Assembly (NCBI GenBank): GCA_027482985.1
Contig: JAIXVO010000517.1
Span: 1-6,770 of the forward strand
Source of the DNA: Cyanobacteriota bacterium
Lineage (GTDB): Bacteria > Cyanobacteriota > Cyanobacteriia > Leptolyngbyales > Leptolyngbyaceae
DNA length: 6,770 nt
Direction of reading: 5' to 3'
Numbering within the stretch: position 1 is the first letter of the stretch; each line of letters begins with the position of its first letter. The translations under genes and the position numbers were made by a program. The notes beneath the pieces were generated by a model. The model saw only the letters and a list, made by a program, of their open reading frames with translations, made no database searches and was not told the DNA's origin. Positions 1-6,310 of the stretch are shown piece after piece.

Positions 1-761
1 CGACGACGGTGGCGGAGGGAAACTTAAAAATCCGCATTAATAGTTTGCGAGCAGATGAATTTGGGCCGTTGATTGCCGAGATCAACAACATGATTGAAGG
101 CTTGAAAGAAAAACAACTGTTGCAAGAAACCTTTGGTCGCCATGTGGGACACCAGGCGGCGATCCAGATTTTGAACCGCGACCCCAACCTGGGCGGCATT
201 GAACAGGACTTGACCGTGCTCTTTGCCGATTTAAGAAACTTTACCCAACGCTGCACCATCGATTCTCCCGTCCAAATTGTCGCCATCCTGAATCGGTTTC
301 TGACGGAAATGGTGGATATTGTGGAGCACCAGCATGGGGGCATGGTCAATAAGTTTTTGGGCGATGGCTTTATGGCGTTGTTTGGGGTGGGGCAACCGGA
401 TGTGAACCATGCGCGACAGGCGGTGGACGCGGCGCGAGCGATGCTCCAGAGTTTGCACCGGCTAAATGGACAGTTTGCGCAGGATGGGATTGCCCCATTA
501 CAGATGGGCATTGGCATTCATACGGGTGTTGCTGTCGTCGGCAGTATTGGCTCCAGTCAACGGTTAGAATATACGGCGATCGGCAATACAGTGAATATTG
601 CGGCACGGGTGGAAGCCCTGACCAAACAGGTGGGAGAGCCGCTTGTGATCACGTTGGAGACGCAACAACGGCTCCACTCAATGCCCCCGACTGCGGCTTT
701 ACCGCCACAATTTGTGAAGGGCCAAAGCCAACCCTTGCAGGTTTTCCGCCTGCTGGACTGA
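1..761 (+). CDS. Class III adenylate/guanylate cyclase with HAMP remnant, 5'-truncated by window edge
   Basis: This is the C-terminal part of a nucleotidyl cyclase, which makes cAMP (or cGMP) from the NTP. The reading frame is open back to base 3, so the GTG at 9 is probably an internal Val and not the start. Residues are counted from that codon. Residues 1-35 resemble the end of a HAMP linker (GNLKIRI, DEFGPLIAEINNMIEGL), implying an N-terminal membrane or sensor part upstream. The catalytic domain spans about 66-205. Metal-binding Asp are D74 (LFADLRNFT) and D119 (KFLGDG). Base-selecting positions are K115 and T189 (EYTAIGNTVN). Transition-state residues are N196 and R200. The Lys/Thr pair is the one known from cyanobacterial CyaC-type adenylate cyclases, so ATP is the more likely substrate (inference). 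All catalytic residues are present. The stop is TGA at 759-761, with no obvious terminator after it. The next gene starts 169 nt downstream. Confidence 0.93.
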   Translation, partial: TTVAEGNLKIRINSLRADEFGPLIAEINNMIEGLKEKQLLQETFGRHVGHQAAIQILNRDPNLGGIEQDLTVLFADLRNFTQRCTIDSPVQIVAILNRFLTEMVDIVEHQHGGMVNKFLGDGFMALFGVGQPDVNHARQAVDAARAMLQSLHRLNGQFAQDGIAPLQMGIGIHTGVAVVGSIGSSQRLEYTAIGNTVNIAARVEALTKQVGEPLVITLETQQRLHSMPPTAALPPQFVKGQSQPLQVFRLLD

Positions 762-767
762 GGCTAA

Positions 768-806
768 GGCAGAGGGCAGACTTCGGCGTGAGCGCTCAGT
801 CGAACG
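768..806. repeat. Intergenic GGCAGA-rich stretch plus TTCG...CGAA palindromic repeat, copy 1
   Basis: A GGCAGAGGGCAGAC stretch (about 769-781) runs into an imperfect palindrome at 781-806. Its outer arms are TTCG (782-785) and CGAA (801-804), around a perfect GAGCGCTC core (790-797). A related combination occurs at 4810-4852. Dispersed repeats of this TTCGAC/GCTCAG kind are common between genes in cyanobacteria. The function is unknown; it may form a hairpin in transcripts leaving the cyclase gene. Confidence 0.55.
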
Positions 807-930
807 CGGGTAGCGGGTGAAACCTCGACGATTGAGCCGCAGACTACTAGGCGCGGATCGGCAAATATATGGATAACACTCGATTGGAAATTAGTAGTAA
901 TATTTTTCCTACTCCTTGATTTACGTCCCC

Positions 931-2028
931 ATGAAAATTCTGTTGGTAGAAGACGATCTGCATACCCGCGAATTGATTACTGCCACGTTATTGGAGCAGC
1001 GGTATGTGGTCGATGCGATCGCGGATGGCATGATGGGGCTAGAAATGGCACTGCAATGGGATTATGACCTGATTTTGCTAGATCTCTTACTGCCGGGACT
1101 CAATGGGCTGGATATCTGCCGTCGCCTGCGATCGCAAGAGTGCTCCACGCCAATTTTGATGTTGACCGCGAAAACGGCAGTGGAAGATATTGTGGCCGGA
1201 CTGGATGCCGGGGCGGATGATTATTTGGTGAAATCCTGTGACTCGGCACAACTCCTGGCACGGGTTCGAGCCTTGCTCCGTCGCCACCCTACCAGCAATC
1301 CGACACCCATCTTAGCGTGGGGCAGTTTAGAACTCGATCCGGTGTCTGCCCGCGTGACTTATCACAGTCAGGCGATCGCCCTACGACCCAAAGAATATGC
1401 CCTCCTGGAACTATTTCTCCGCTATCCCCAACGGATTTTCAGCCGCAGCGGCATCATCGATCACCTCTGGTCAGCAGAAGATACGCCCGTGGAAGGGGTG
1501 ATTACCAACCTGATCAAAGACCTGCGGCAACGCCTAAAAGCAGCAGGGATGCAGGAAAACTTGATTGAAACCGTGTACGGGTTAGGCTATCGGCTGCAAG
1601 CCCTCCCCCCCGCCCAGCCACCCCTCCCCTGCCCCAATCAACTCCCTCCCAGCTTGACCTCTGACCAGACAGCCACCATTACCCTGGAGCGGGATTTGCA
1701 ACAGTTACTAGGTCGCATTCGAATTCAGCAAATTACCGAGCGCTATCAGGCAGCTTTAACCGATCGCATCGAGAACTTGGAAGCCGCGCAGCGATCGCTC
1801 GTGGCGGGACAACTCAGTCTCGCCGAACGCCAAGCCGCCTGTGACGCAGCCCACAAATTAGCTGGTGGTTTGGGCACCTTTGGTTCGGGTCAAGCCGCCA
1901 CCATTGCCCGCGAAATCGAAGCCCTACTAGCAGAAAATCTCCGCCAGGAAGCCTTGTTAACCACTCAGTTAACGCAGTTAGTCGAAGCGCTGAAGCAATC
2001 TGTCGCCCAGGTGCCTGCGTCTCGGTAG
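931..2028 (+). CDS. Response regulator: receiver, OmpR/PhoB winged helix, C-terminal HPt domain
   Basis: This is a 365-aa DNA-binding response regulator with an added phosphotransfer domain. The receiver (about 1-118) has acidic D8/D9, phospho-acceptor D51 (LLLDLLLPG), T79 and K101. The usual Pro after that Lys is Ser (KS, 101-102). The OmpR-type winged helix is about 128-223, with an LRPKEYALLELF start, a VITNLIKDLRQRL recognition helix and a VYGLGYRL wing. A proline-rich linker (about 225-241) leads to a helical C-terminal region (about 250-355) with AHKLAGGLGTFG. H308 there is the predicted phosphorylated His of an HPt domain. It should activate or repress transcription on phosphorylation and may also pass phosphate onward (inference). 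The start was set at ATG 931 because MKILLVEDD is a canonical receiver N-terminus. An in-frame TTG at 916 would only add five residues, and neither has a clear Shine-Dalgarno sequence. No histidine kinase lies in the window. Confidence 0.93.
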   Translation: MKILLVEDDLHTRELITATLLEQRYVVDAIADGMMGLEMALQWDYDLILLDLLLPGLNGLDICRRLRSQECSTPILMLTAKTAVEDIVAGLDAGADDYLVKSCDSAQLLARVRALLRRHPTSNPTPILAWGSLELDPVSARVTYHSQAIALRPKEYALLELFLRYPQRIFSRSGIIDHLWSAEDTPVEGVITNLIKDLRQRLKAAGMQENLIETVYGLGYRLQALPPAQPPLPCPNQLPPSLTSDQTATITLERDLQQLLGRIRIQQITERYQAALTDRIENLEAAQRSLVAGQLSLAERQAACDAAHKLAGGLGTFGSGQAATIAREIEALLAENLRQEALLTTQLTQLVEALKQSVAQVPASR

Positions 2029-2062
2029 AGGAGTCAGGAGGCAGAAGCCAGGAGTCAGGAGA
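2029..2062. repeat. Purine-rich short tandem repeat (GGAGTCA / GAAGCCA)
   Basis: Directly after the regulator stop codon the sequence consists of variants of a 7-base unit: GGAGTCA, GGAGGCA, GAAGCCA, GGAGTCA, GGAGAGA. Short tandemly repeated heptamers of this type are a known feature of intergenic DNA in filamentous cyanobacteria. No function is assigned. Confidence 0.6.
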
Positions 2063-2142
2063 GAAGGTGTGGTCTGACTGATAAAATTTTGGGCTTTATT
2101 CCTTACCCCAGACGCAGACAATAAAGTTTTAAGAAAATCCCC

Positions 2143-2170
2143 GTAGAGACCTGCCGTTGGCACGTCTCCA
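2143..2170. repeat. Dispersed-type inverted repeat GTAGAGAC...GTCTCC
   Basis: GAGACCTGCC (2146-2155) and GGCACGTCTC (2159-2168) form a 10-bp stem with one C-C mismatch and a 3-nt loop (GTT). The GTAGAGAC...GTCTC layout matches a repeat family widely scattered in cyanobacterial intergenic DNA. No T-run follows, so it is not a standard intrinsic terminator. It lies 138 nt before the DUF2157 start and would sit in the leader if transcription begins upstream of it. Confidence 0.55.
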
Positions 2171-2291
2171 GGTAGCCGTTAGGAAGTCGAGGGAGGTGAC
2201 GCTGTATCCGTGTGGCGTGACACATGGAAGAGTGTCTAACGATTTCCGGGTGGGCAAAAACCCCGCAGTATAGTGATGGCATGACTTCCGG

Positions 2292-2297
2292 TAGGAG
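2292..2297 (+). promoter_or_regulatory. Shine-Dalgarno that selects the DUF2157 start
   Basis: TAGGAG lies 10 nt before ATG 2308. In-frame ATGs at 2224 and 2281 have poorer upstream context and would add a non-hydrophobic extension unlike the family N-terminus. The site therefore supports 2308. Confidence 0.5.
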
Positions 2298-2307
2298 CGT
2301 CGGAGTG

Positions 2308-3711
2308 ATGAGTTTAGAAAAATTTCGGCGACAGTTGCGCCAGGAATCAGAACAATGGTGGCAGGAAGGACTAATTGACGCGGCGCTGTATGAAAAATTG
2401 GCAACCCGCTATCAGTTTGCCCAACTCGAAGGCGAAGCCAGCAATCGGTTTGTGGCAATTTTAATGGGGTTGGGCGCGGTCTTACTGGGTTTGGCGGCGA
2501 TTACTTTTGTGGCTGCAAATTGGCAGGTATGGTCGCGATCGCTCAAGCTCATCCTTCTGATCAGTATCTTTATTGGGGTCAATGCCACGGGCTTTCACCT
2601 TTGGCGACAACCGACAACGCGGGTAGGCATGCACCGCCTGGGACACGGCTTACTGCTGTTGGGGGCATTACTGCTCGGTGCAAACCTGGGGTTAGTGTCC
2701 CAAATGTTTCACCAAAGCGGGGATCTGTATGAACTGCTGGTGATCTGGGGGTTAGGGGTAGCGATCATGGCTTACAGTTTGCGGCTCACTTCATTGGGGG
2801 TGTTGTCGGCAGTCTTGATCGCGATCGCCTACCTCTTCAGTTGGTTCAGTGCCACGGTCTGGCGGGACGTTACAGGGACAGCGCTGGTGATTCAGCACTT
2901 ACCGTTAGTGGTCAGTATGGTGTTCATCCCCCTCGCGTACTGGTGCCGATCGCGGGTGATCTTTGGGCTGAGTGCGATGATGATCGCCGTTTCGTTCTTG
3001 TTTAATTTCAAACCGACGGCTATTTGGTCACAGGGCTGGTTGCTGGCGATCGCTTTGGTGTTGCCACCGGCCTTACTCTGGGGCTACAGCGATCGCAGCT
3101 GGCAGCGCTGGTGGCACCGTCCCCCGCAGACAGATGTGTTTCAGCCGATTGCCCGCAGCCTCGCCCTGTGGTTTCTGAGCATTGTTTGTTACAGTTTGGC
3201 CTTTCATTGGTGGTGGAATCAGTCTGGCGTGATCCCCAGCCTGACACCGACCGAGAATTTGCCCATGCTGATTGATGCGGTCTTTCTGGGGCTGGTGACC
3301 CTGTTAGGGTGGGTAGAATTGCGCTATGAACTCTTCAGCCGTCGTCCGCCAGAGCGAGCCATCCACTCTGGCAGTATTGGCATCGCCCTGTTGGTCGCCG
3401 CATTTGTCCTGATCGGTCACCTGCAATTGGGCATCGTGCCCGCGATCGCCTTCAATGTGCTGTTGTTTAGTCTCGCCTTAGGCTTAATTCGGGATGGGCT
3501 GGCGTTGACGGAACGGGCAACCTTTTGGGGCGGCATGATGTTACTCGTGCTGGGCATCATCAGTCGCACTTTGGAATATGACACCGAGTTGCTGCTCAAA
3601 GCGATCGTGTTAGCCGCTTGTGGGGTGGGCATCATTATGGCCGGACTGCGATTTGAACGCCGCCTGCCCCGGCCTCTAACCACTCTGCCTCAGTCAGCTT
3701 CGGAGAAATAA
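2308..3711 (+). CDS. DUF2157 domain-containing multi-pass membrane protein
   Basis: This 467-aa integral membrane protein has no known biochemical function. The N-terminal 55 residues are hydrophilic and helical (LEKFRRQLRQESEQWW, then GLIDAALYEKLATRYQF), as is typical of DUF2157. The first hydrophobic helix follows, with the family-like stretch GLAAITFVAANWQ. About 14 hydrophobic segments can be counted by eye, with short loops, ending in a basic tail (RFERRLPRPL). It is co-transcribed with the next gene: only two bases separate its TAA from the next ATG. DUF2157 and GDYXXLXY proteins are repeatedly found side by side in bacteria, which suggests one membrane complex (inference). The frame is open back to 2224, but MSLEKF at 2308 is preferred because the upstream 28 residues look non-conserved and a Shine-Dalgarno is present. 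No enzymatic motif was recognised. Confidence 0.85.
   Translation: MSLEKFRRQLRQESEQWWQEGLIDAALYEKLATRYQFAQLEGEASNRFVAILMGLGAVLLGLAAITFVAANWQVWSRSLKLILLISIFIGVNATGFHLWRQPTTRVGMHRLGHGLLLLGALLLGANLGLVSQMFHQSGDLYELLVIWGLGVAIMAYSLRLTSLGVLSAVLIAIAYLFSWFSATVWRDVTGTALVIQHLPLVVSMVFIPLAYWCRSRVIFGLSAMMIAVSFLFNFKPTAIWSQGWLLAIALVLPPALLWGYSDRSWQRWWHRPPQTDVFQPIARSLALWFLSIVCYSLAFHWWWNQSGVIPSLTPTENLPMLIDAVFLGLVTLLGWVELRYELFSRRPPERAIHSGSIGIALLVAAFVLIGHLQLGIVPAIAFNVLLFSLALGLIRDGLALTERATFWGGMMLLVLGIISRTLEYDTELLLKAIVLAACGVGIIMAGLRFERRLPRPLTTLPQSASEK
3702..3705 (+). promoter_or_regulatory. Shine-Dalgarno of the GDYXXLXY gene, inside the preceding gene
   Basis: GGAG lies 8 nt before ATG 3714 and within the last codons of the DUF2157 gene. 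This arrangement suggests translational coupling of the two. Confidence 0.5.
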
Positions 3712-3713
3712 CC

Positions 3714-4373
3714 ATGACTCACAACAAACTCCCGTCCGAACTTCCGCCCAGCGATCGCCCTGCACCCGTAACACCGTTACCCCAGCCCACTACGGCAACG
3801 GCTCCCCGCTTACCCGGTTGGCGGTTGTGGGTGCCCCTCTTGCTGCAATCGCTGTTCATTGTGGCCGTGCCTGCGCAGGATGCTTACACCGTGGCAACAG
3901 GTAAAACGGTGATCCTGCAAACGGCTCCGGTTGACCCCTACGACTTGTTGCGGGGCTACTATCAAACGTTGGGGTACGACATTTCTAACCATCAAAATCT
4001 CGCCAAATTACCCGGGGGCGAACTGCTGAAAGATGCTTATGTGGGAGATGTGTTTGTGATTCTGGAGGCTCCCCCCTCGGCGAATACCACCCCGCCCAAA
4101 CCCTGGAAACCTATTCGGGTGAGCCGCGATCGCCCCACCAACCTACCGCCCAATCAAATCGCCATCAACGGGAAGTCGGAAGGGTGGCGCATCGTCTACG
4201 GGCTGGAAACTTACTATATGCCCGAAGACCAGCGGGAATCCTTGAATCAAGCGATTAATCGAGTCCCCCAAGCGGCTGGACAACGCGCCTTTGTGGTGGA
4301 AGCCAAAGTGGATGGTAGCGGCAATTCTGTCCCCGTCAGTCTTTGGGTGCGAGATCGCAATTACCGCTTCTAA
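3714..4373 (+). CDS. GDYXXLXY-family membrane-anchored protein
   Basis: This 219-aa protein has a proline-rich N-terminus (1-35), one hydrophobic segment (about 36-54, WRLWVPLLLQSLFIVAVP) and a soluble C-terminal domain, probably extracytoplasmic. The family signature follows the membrane helix: DPYDLLRGYYQTLGYDI at 74-90. The core there is G81-Y82-Y83-Q84-T85-L86-G87-Y88, so the usual Asp of GDYxxLxY is Tyr. A second family-like stretch, YGLETYYMPE, is at 162-171. The biochemical function of the family is unknown. It lies 2 nt behind the DUF2157 gene, a pairing that recurs across bacteria, so the two products probably act together in the membrane (inference). The stop overlaps the stop of the convergent universal stress gene by 4 nt. 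Confidence 0.85.
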   Translation: MTHNKLPSELPPSDRPAPVTPLPQPTTATAPRLPGWRLWVPLLLQSLFIVAVPAQDAYTVATGKTVILQTAPVDPYDLLRGYYQTLGYDISNHQNLAKLPGGELLKDAYVGDVFVILEAPPSANTTPPKPWKPIRVSRDRPTNLPPNQIAINGKSEGWRIVYGLETYYMPEDQRESLNQAINRVPQAAGQRAFVVEAKVDGSGNSVPVSLWVRDRNYRF

Positions 4374-4774
4374 GGCACGATCAGCACGGGGCAGGGGGAG
4401 AGATTAATCACCCGATTGGTGACACTATCAGCTGCGCCTTCTTCCGTCAGCCCGATGCCCCGACAGCCCATCACAATCACATTGGCGGCGATTTCATCGG
4501 CCACGTCACAAATGGTGAAGGCGGGTTTACCTTCCCGCTCGATCGCCTCAGCATCAATGCCCTGATCAGCAAATAACCCTTTGGCTCCCTGTAATAATTC
4601 CGCGATCGCTTCGGGGGAAGTCATCACATCGGGGGCTGCTCCCGCTTCCGGCGTTTCCACTACGGATAGCAACACCAGACGGCTGCTATGAAACTTCACC
4701 AGTTTCGCTACCGTCTCCACAGCCTGACGTGATTCGCGGCTGCGATCGATGGGGAACAAAACAGTTTCAAACAT
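4370..4774 (-). CDS. Universal stress protein (UspA family), single domain
   Basis: This 134-aa protein has the size and fold pattern of one Usp domain, a small cytoplasmic dimer that often binds ATP. It starts with MFETVLFPIDRS, whose D10 is the usual adenine-contact Asp, has LVLLSVVE as a core strand, and ends in SPCPVLIVP. The nucleotide loop G-2x-G-9x-G-S/T is recognisable as G103, G106 and then D116-S117, so the third Gly is replaced by Asp. ATP binding may be weakened or changed (inference). A long acidic insert (GAAPDVMTSPEAIAEL) follows strand 2. A weak GGAG lies 11 nt before the ATG. A GATAAT hexamer on this strand (4888-4883) could be a -10 box, but no good -35 accompanies it. The gene is divergent from pgk and convergent with the preceding operon. 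Confidence 0.9.
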   Translation of the reverse strand: MFETVLFPIDRSRESRQAVETVAKLVKFHSSRLVLLSVVETPEAGAAPDVMTSPEAIAELLQGAKGLFADQGIDAEAIEREGKPAFTICDVADEIAANVIVMGCRGIGLTEEGAADSVTNRVINLSPCPVLIVP

Positions 4775-4809
4775 AGGTCAGCAAGCTCCAAAATGAAGGC
4801 GGATAGACA

Positions 4810-4866
4810 GGGGGCAGGGCAGAGACAGGCTTCGACGCACTCAGCCGAGCGGAGACAGCAGTCAGG
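4810..4866. repeat. Intergenic GGGCAGAG stretch plus TTCGAC...CCGAGC repeat, copy 2
   Basis: GGGGGCAGGGCAGAGAC (about 4810-4826) is followed by GCTTCGACGCACTCAGCCGAGCGG (positions 4829-4852; the shared core is TTCGAC-n-CTCAG) and GGAGACAGCAGTCAGGA. The order of parts is the same as at 768-806. It lies between the divergent starts of the stress protein gene and pgk, upstream of the candidate pgk promoter. Confidence 0.5.
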
Positions 4867-4903
4867 AAACACCCTCCCATCCATTATCTTCGATCATCCT
4901 TTT

Positions 4904-4932
4904 TTGACACGGAGCCAAATCATGGAAAAATA
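4904..4932 (+). promoter_or_regulatory. Candidate sigma-70 type promoter of pgk
   Basis: A perfect -35 hexamer TTGACA (4904-4909) is followed after 17 bp by AAAATA (4927-4932) as a poor -10 match. A transcript would start near 4939 and have a leader of about 30 nt. The spacing and perfect -35 support it; the weak -10 leaves doubt. Confidence 0.35.
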
Positions 4933-4956
4933 GGGGATAGGTAAAAAGACTCATTT

Positions 4957-4962
4957 AGGAGG
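4957..4962 (+). promoter_or_regulatory. Strong Shine-Dalgarno of pgk, decides the GTG start
   Basis: AGGAGG is a full anti-16S match, 8 nt before GTG 4971 and 5 nt before an in-frame TTG at 4968. The spacing and the [10 protein letters not shown]-terminus favour GTG 4971. It is the best ribosome site in the window, consistent with a highly expressed gene. Confidence 0.75.
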
Positions 4963-4970
4963 GCAGTTTG

Positions 4971-6203
4971 GTGTCCAAAAAGACTGTAGCAAACTTATCG
5001 GCGGCTGATTTAGCGGGCAAGCGGGTTTTTGTACGGGTAGATTTTAATGTCCCTTTTGACGACAAGGGTAACATCACCGACGATACGCGGATTCGGGCAG
5101 CTTTGCCGACGATCCAGGAACTTACCTCCAAGGGTGCCAAAGTGATTTTGGCTAGCCATCTGGGTCGCCCCATTAAGAAGAATAAAGAGACGGGCGAAGT
5201 CACGATCGTCAAAGAAGGCAATAGCCTTTTGCCCGTGGCACAACGGTTGGAGCAGGTGTTGGGCAAACCCGTGGCCTTTGTCGAGGATTGTATTGGGGCC
5301 ACTGTGGCGGCTAAAGTCGCAGCTCTGAGCGATGGGGCGGTGCTGTTGCTGGAAAATGTTCGGTTCTATCCCGAAGAAGAAAAGAACAAGCCAGAGTTTG
5401 CCGAAAAGTTGGCAGCCAATGCCGACCTGTATGTCAATGATGCGTTTGGGACGGCGCACCGGGCCCATGCTTCCACGGAAGGCGTAACCAAGTATCTGAG
5501 TCCTTCAGTGGCCGGATTTTTGATTGAAAAAGAATTGAAATATCTGCAAAGTGCGATCGAAGTGCCCCAACGCCCGCTGGCTGCCATCATTGGTGGTTCC
5601 AAAGTGTCTAGCAAAATTACCGTGATTGAAGCCCTGCTAGAAAAAGTAGATAAGCTGTTCATTGGCGGCGGCATGATCTTCACCTTCTACAAAGCTCGCG
5701 GGTTAAGCGTGGGTAAGTCGCTGGTGGAAGATGAATTTCTGGAACTGGCGCGGACTTTGGAAGCTAAGGCCAAAGCGAAAGGCGTGCAACTGTTACTGCC
5801 GACGGATGTCGTGGTGGCCGATGCGTTCTCACCCGATGCCAATGCGCAAACCGTCAGCGTGGAAAGCATTCCCGATGGCTGGATGGGCTTAGACATTGGT
5901 CCCGATTCGATCAAAGTGTTCCAGGATGCGCTGGCAGACTGTAAGACGGTGATTTGGAATGGTCCGATGGGCGTGTTTGAGTTTGATCAGTTTGCGGCTG
6001 GGACGTTGGGCATTGCGCAAACGCTGGCTGGCCTGACCAAAACGGGCACCACAACGATCATCGGTGGGGGTGACTCCGTTGCCGCCGTCGAAAAAGCGGG
6101 TCTGGCCGACCAGATGAGCCACATCTCAACCGGCGGTGGCGCCAGCCTGGAATTGCTGGAAGGCAAAGTGTTGCCAGGGATTGCAGCGCTCAACGCAGCT
6201 TAA
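4971..6203 (+). CDS. pgk: Phosphoglycerate kinase
   Basis: PGK catalyses the reversible phosphate transfer between 1,3-bisphosphoglycerate and ADP in glycolysis. In photosynthetic cells it works in reverse in the Calvin cycle. The 410-aa length is normal for bacterial PGK. Motifs in order: RVDFNVP (22-28, 3-phosphoglycerate binding), HLGRP (63-67), [11 protein letters not shown] (156-166), GGSKVSSK (208-215), the hinge region [11 protein letters not shown] (229-239), NGPMGVFE (330-337), GGGDS (365-369) and STGGGAS (386-392) of the nucleotide and catalytic site. No key residue is missing. The start is GTG, with a perfect AGGAGG 8 nt upstream; reading TTG 4968 would add only one residue. The gene contains no HIP1 octamer, unlike the genes upstream. 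It seems to be monocistronic, with a perfect inverted repeat 38 nt after the stop. Confidence 0.98.
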   Translation: MSKKTVANLSAADLAGKRVFVRVDFNVPFDDKGNITDDTRIRAALPTIQELTSKGAKVILASHLGRPIKKNKETGEVTIVKEGNSLLPVAQRLEQVLGKPVAFVEDCIGATVAAKVAALSDGAVLLLENVRFYPEEEKNKPEFAEKLAANADLYVNDAFGTAHRAHASTEGVTKYLSPSVAGFLIEKELKYLQSAIEVPQRPLAAIIGGSKVSSKITVIEALLEKVDKLFIGGGMIFTFYKARGLSVGKSLVEDEFLELARTLEAKAKAKGVQLLLPTDVVVADAFSPDANAQTVSVESIPDGWMGLDIGPDSIKVFQDALADCKTVIWNGPMGVFEFDQFAAGTLGIAQTLAGLTKTGTTTIIGGGDSVAAVEKAGLADQMSHISTGGGASLELLEGKVLPGIAALNAA

Positions 6204-6241
6204 TCTAACCGTCGCCCGACACAACGTGGCACTGGCACATC

Positions 6242-6287
6242 AGAACGCCGACCCAGATTGCTAAAGCTTATTCTAGGTCGGCGTTCT
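6242..6287 (+). terminator. Perfect 12-bp inverted repeat downstream of pgk
   Basis: AGAACGCCGACC (6242-6253) and GGTCGGCGTTCT (6276-6287) pair without mismatch around a 22-nt loop. The position 38 nt after the pgk stop suggests a 3' stem-loop for termination or mRNA protection. No T-run follows (AATTAGGAAAACA), and the loop is long, so it is not a textbook intrinsic terminator. It could instead be a dispersed repeat or a protein-binding site. Confidence 0.5.
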
Positions 6288-6310
6288 AATTAGGAAAACA
6301 GCACGCTTGA

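Noticed and set aside
884..903. TTGGAA (884-889) and TAATAT (898-903) as a promoter of the response regulator
   Set aside because: The spacer is only 8 bp, and no acceptable -35 lies about 17 bp upstream of TAATAT.
886..913. Hairpin from GGAAA...TTTCC and AGTAG...CTACT before the response regulator
   Set aside because: The two pairings are overlapping and mutually exclusive, with only 5-bp AT-rich stems, so they are not convincing.
2029..2062. CRISPR-like array
   Set aside because: The units are 7 bp, contiguous and degenerate, with no spacers, so they are short tandem repeats.
2211..2224. TGTG-GCGTGA-CACA as a CRP-type cAMP receptor site, tempting because a cyclase lies in the window
   Set aside because: The half-sites are separated by 6 bases, whereas TGTGA-N6-TCACA needs 8 between TGTG and CACA. 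The inner A/T pair is also absent.
2224..2307. N-terminal extension of the DUF2157 protein from ATG 2224
   Set aside because: The 28 extra residues show no family resemblance, and a better-placed Shine-Dalgarno precedes ATG 2308.
5010..5468. A 152-aa minus-strand open frame inside pgk
   Set aside because: It is antisense to highly conserved PGK motifs, and its composition is that of a reverse-strand shadow.
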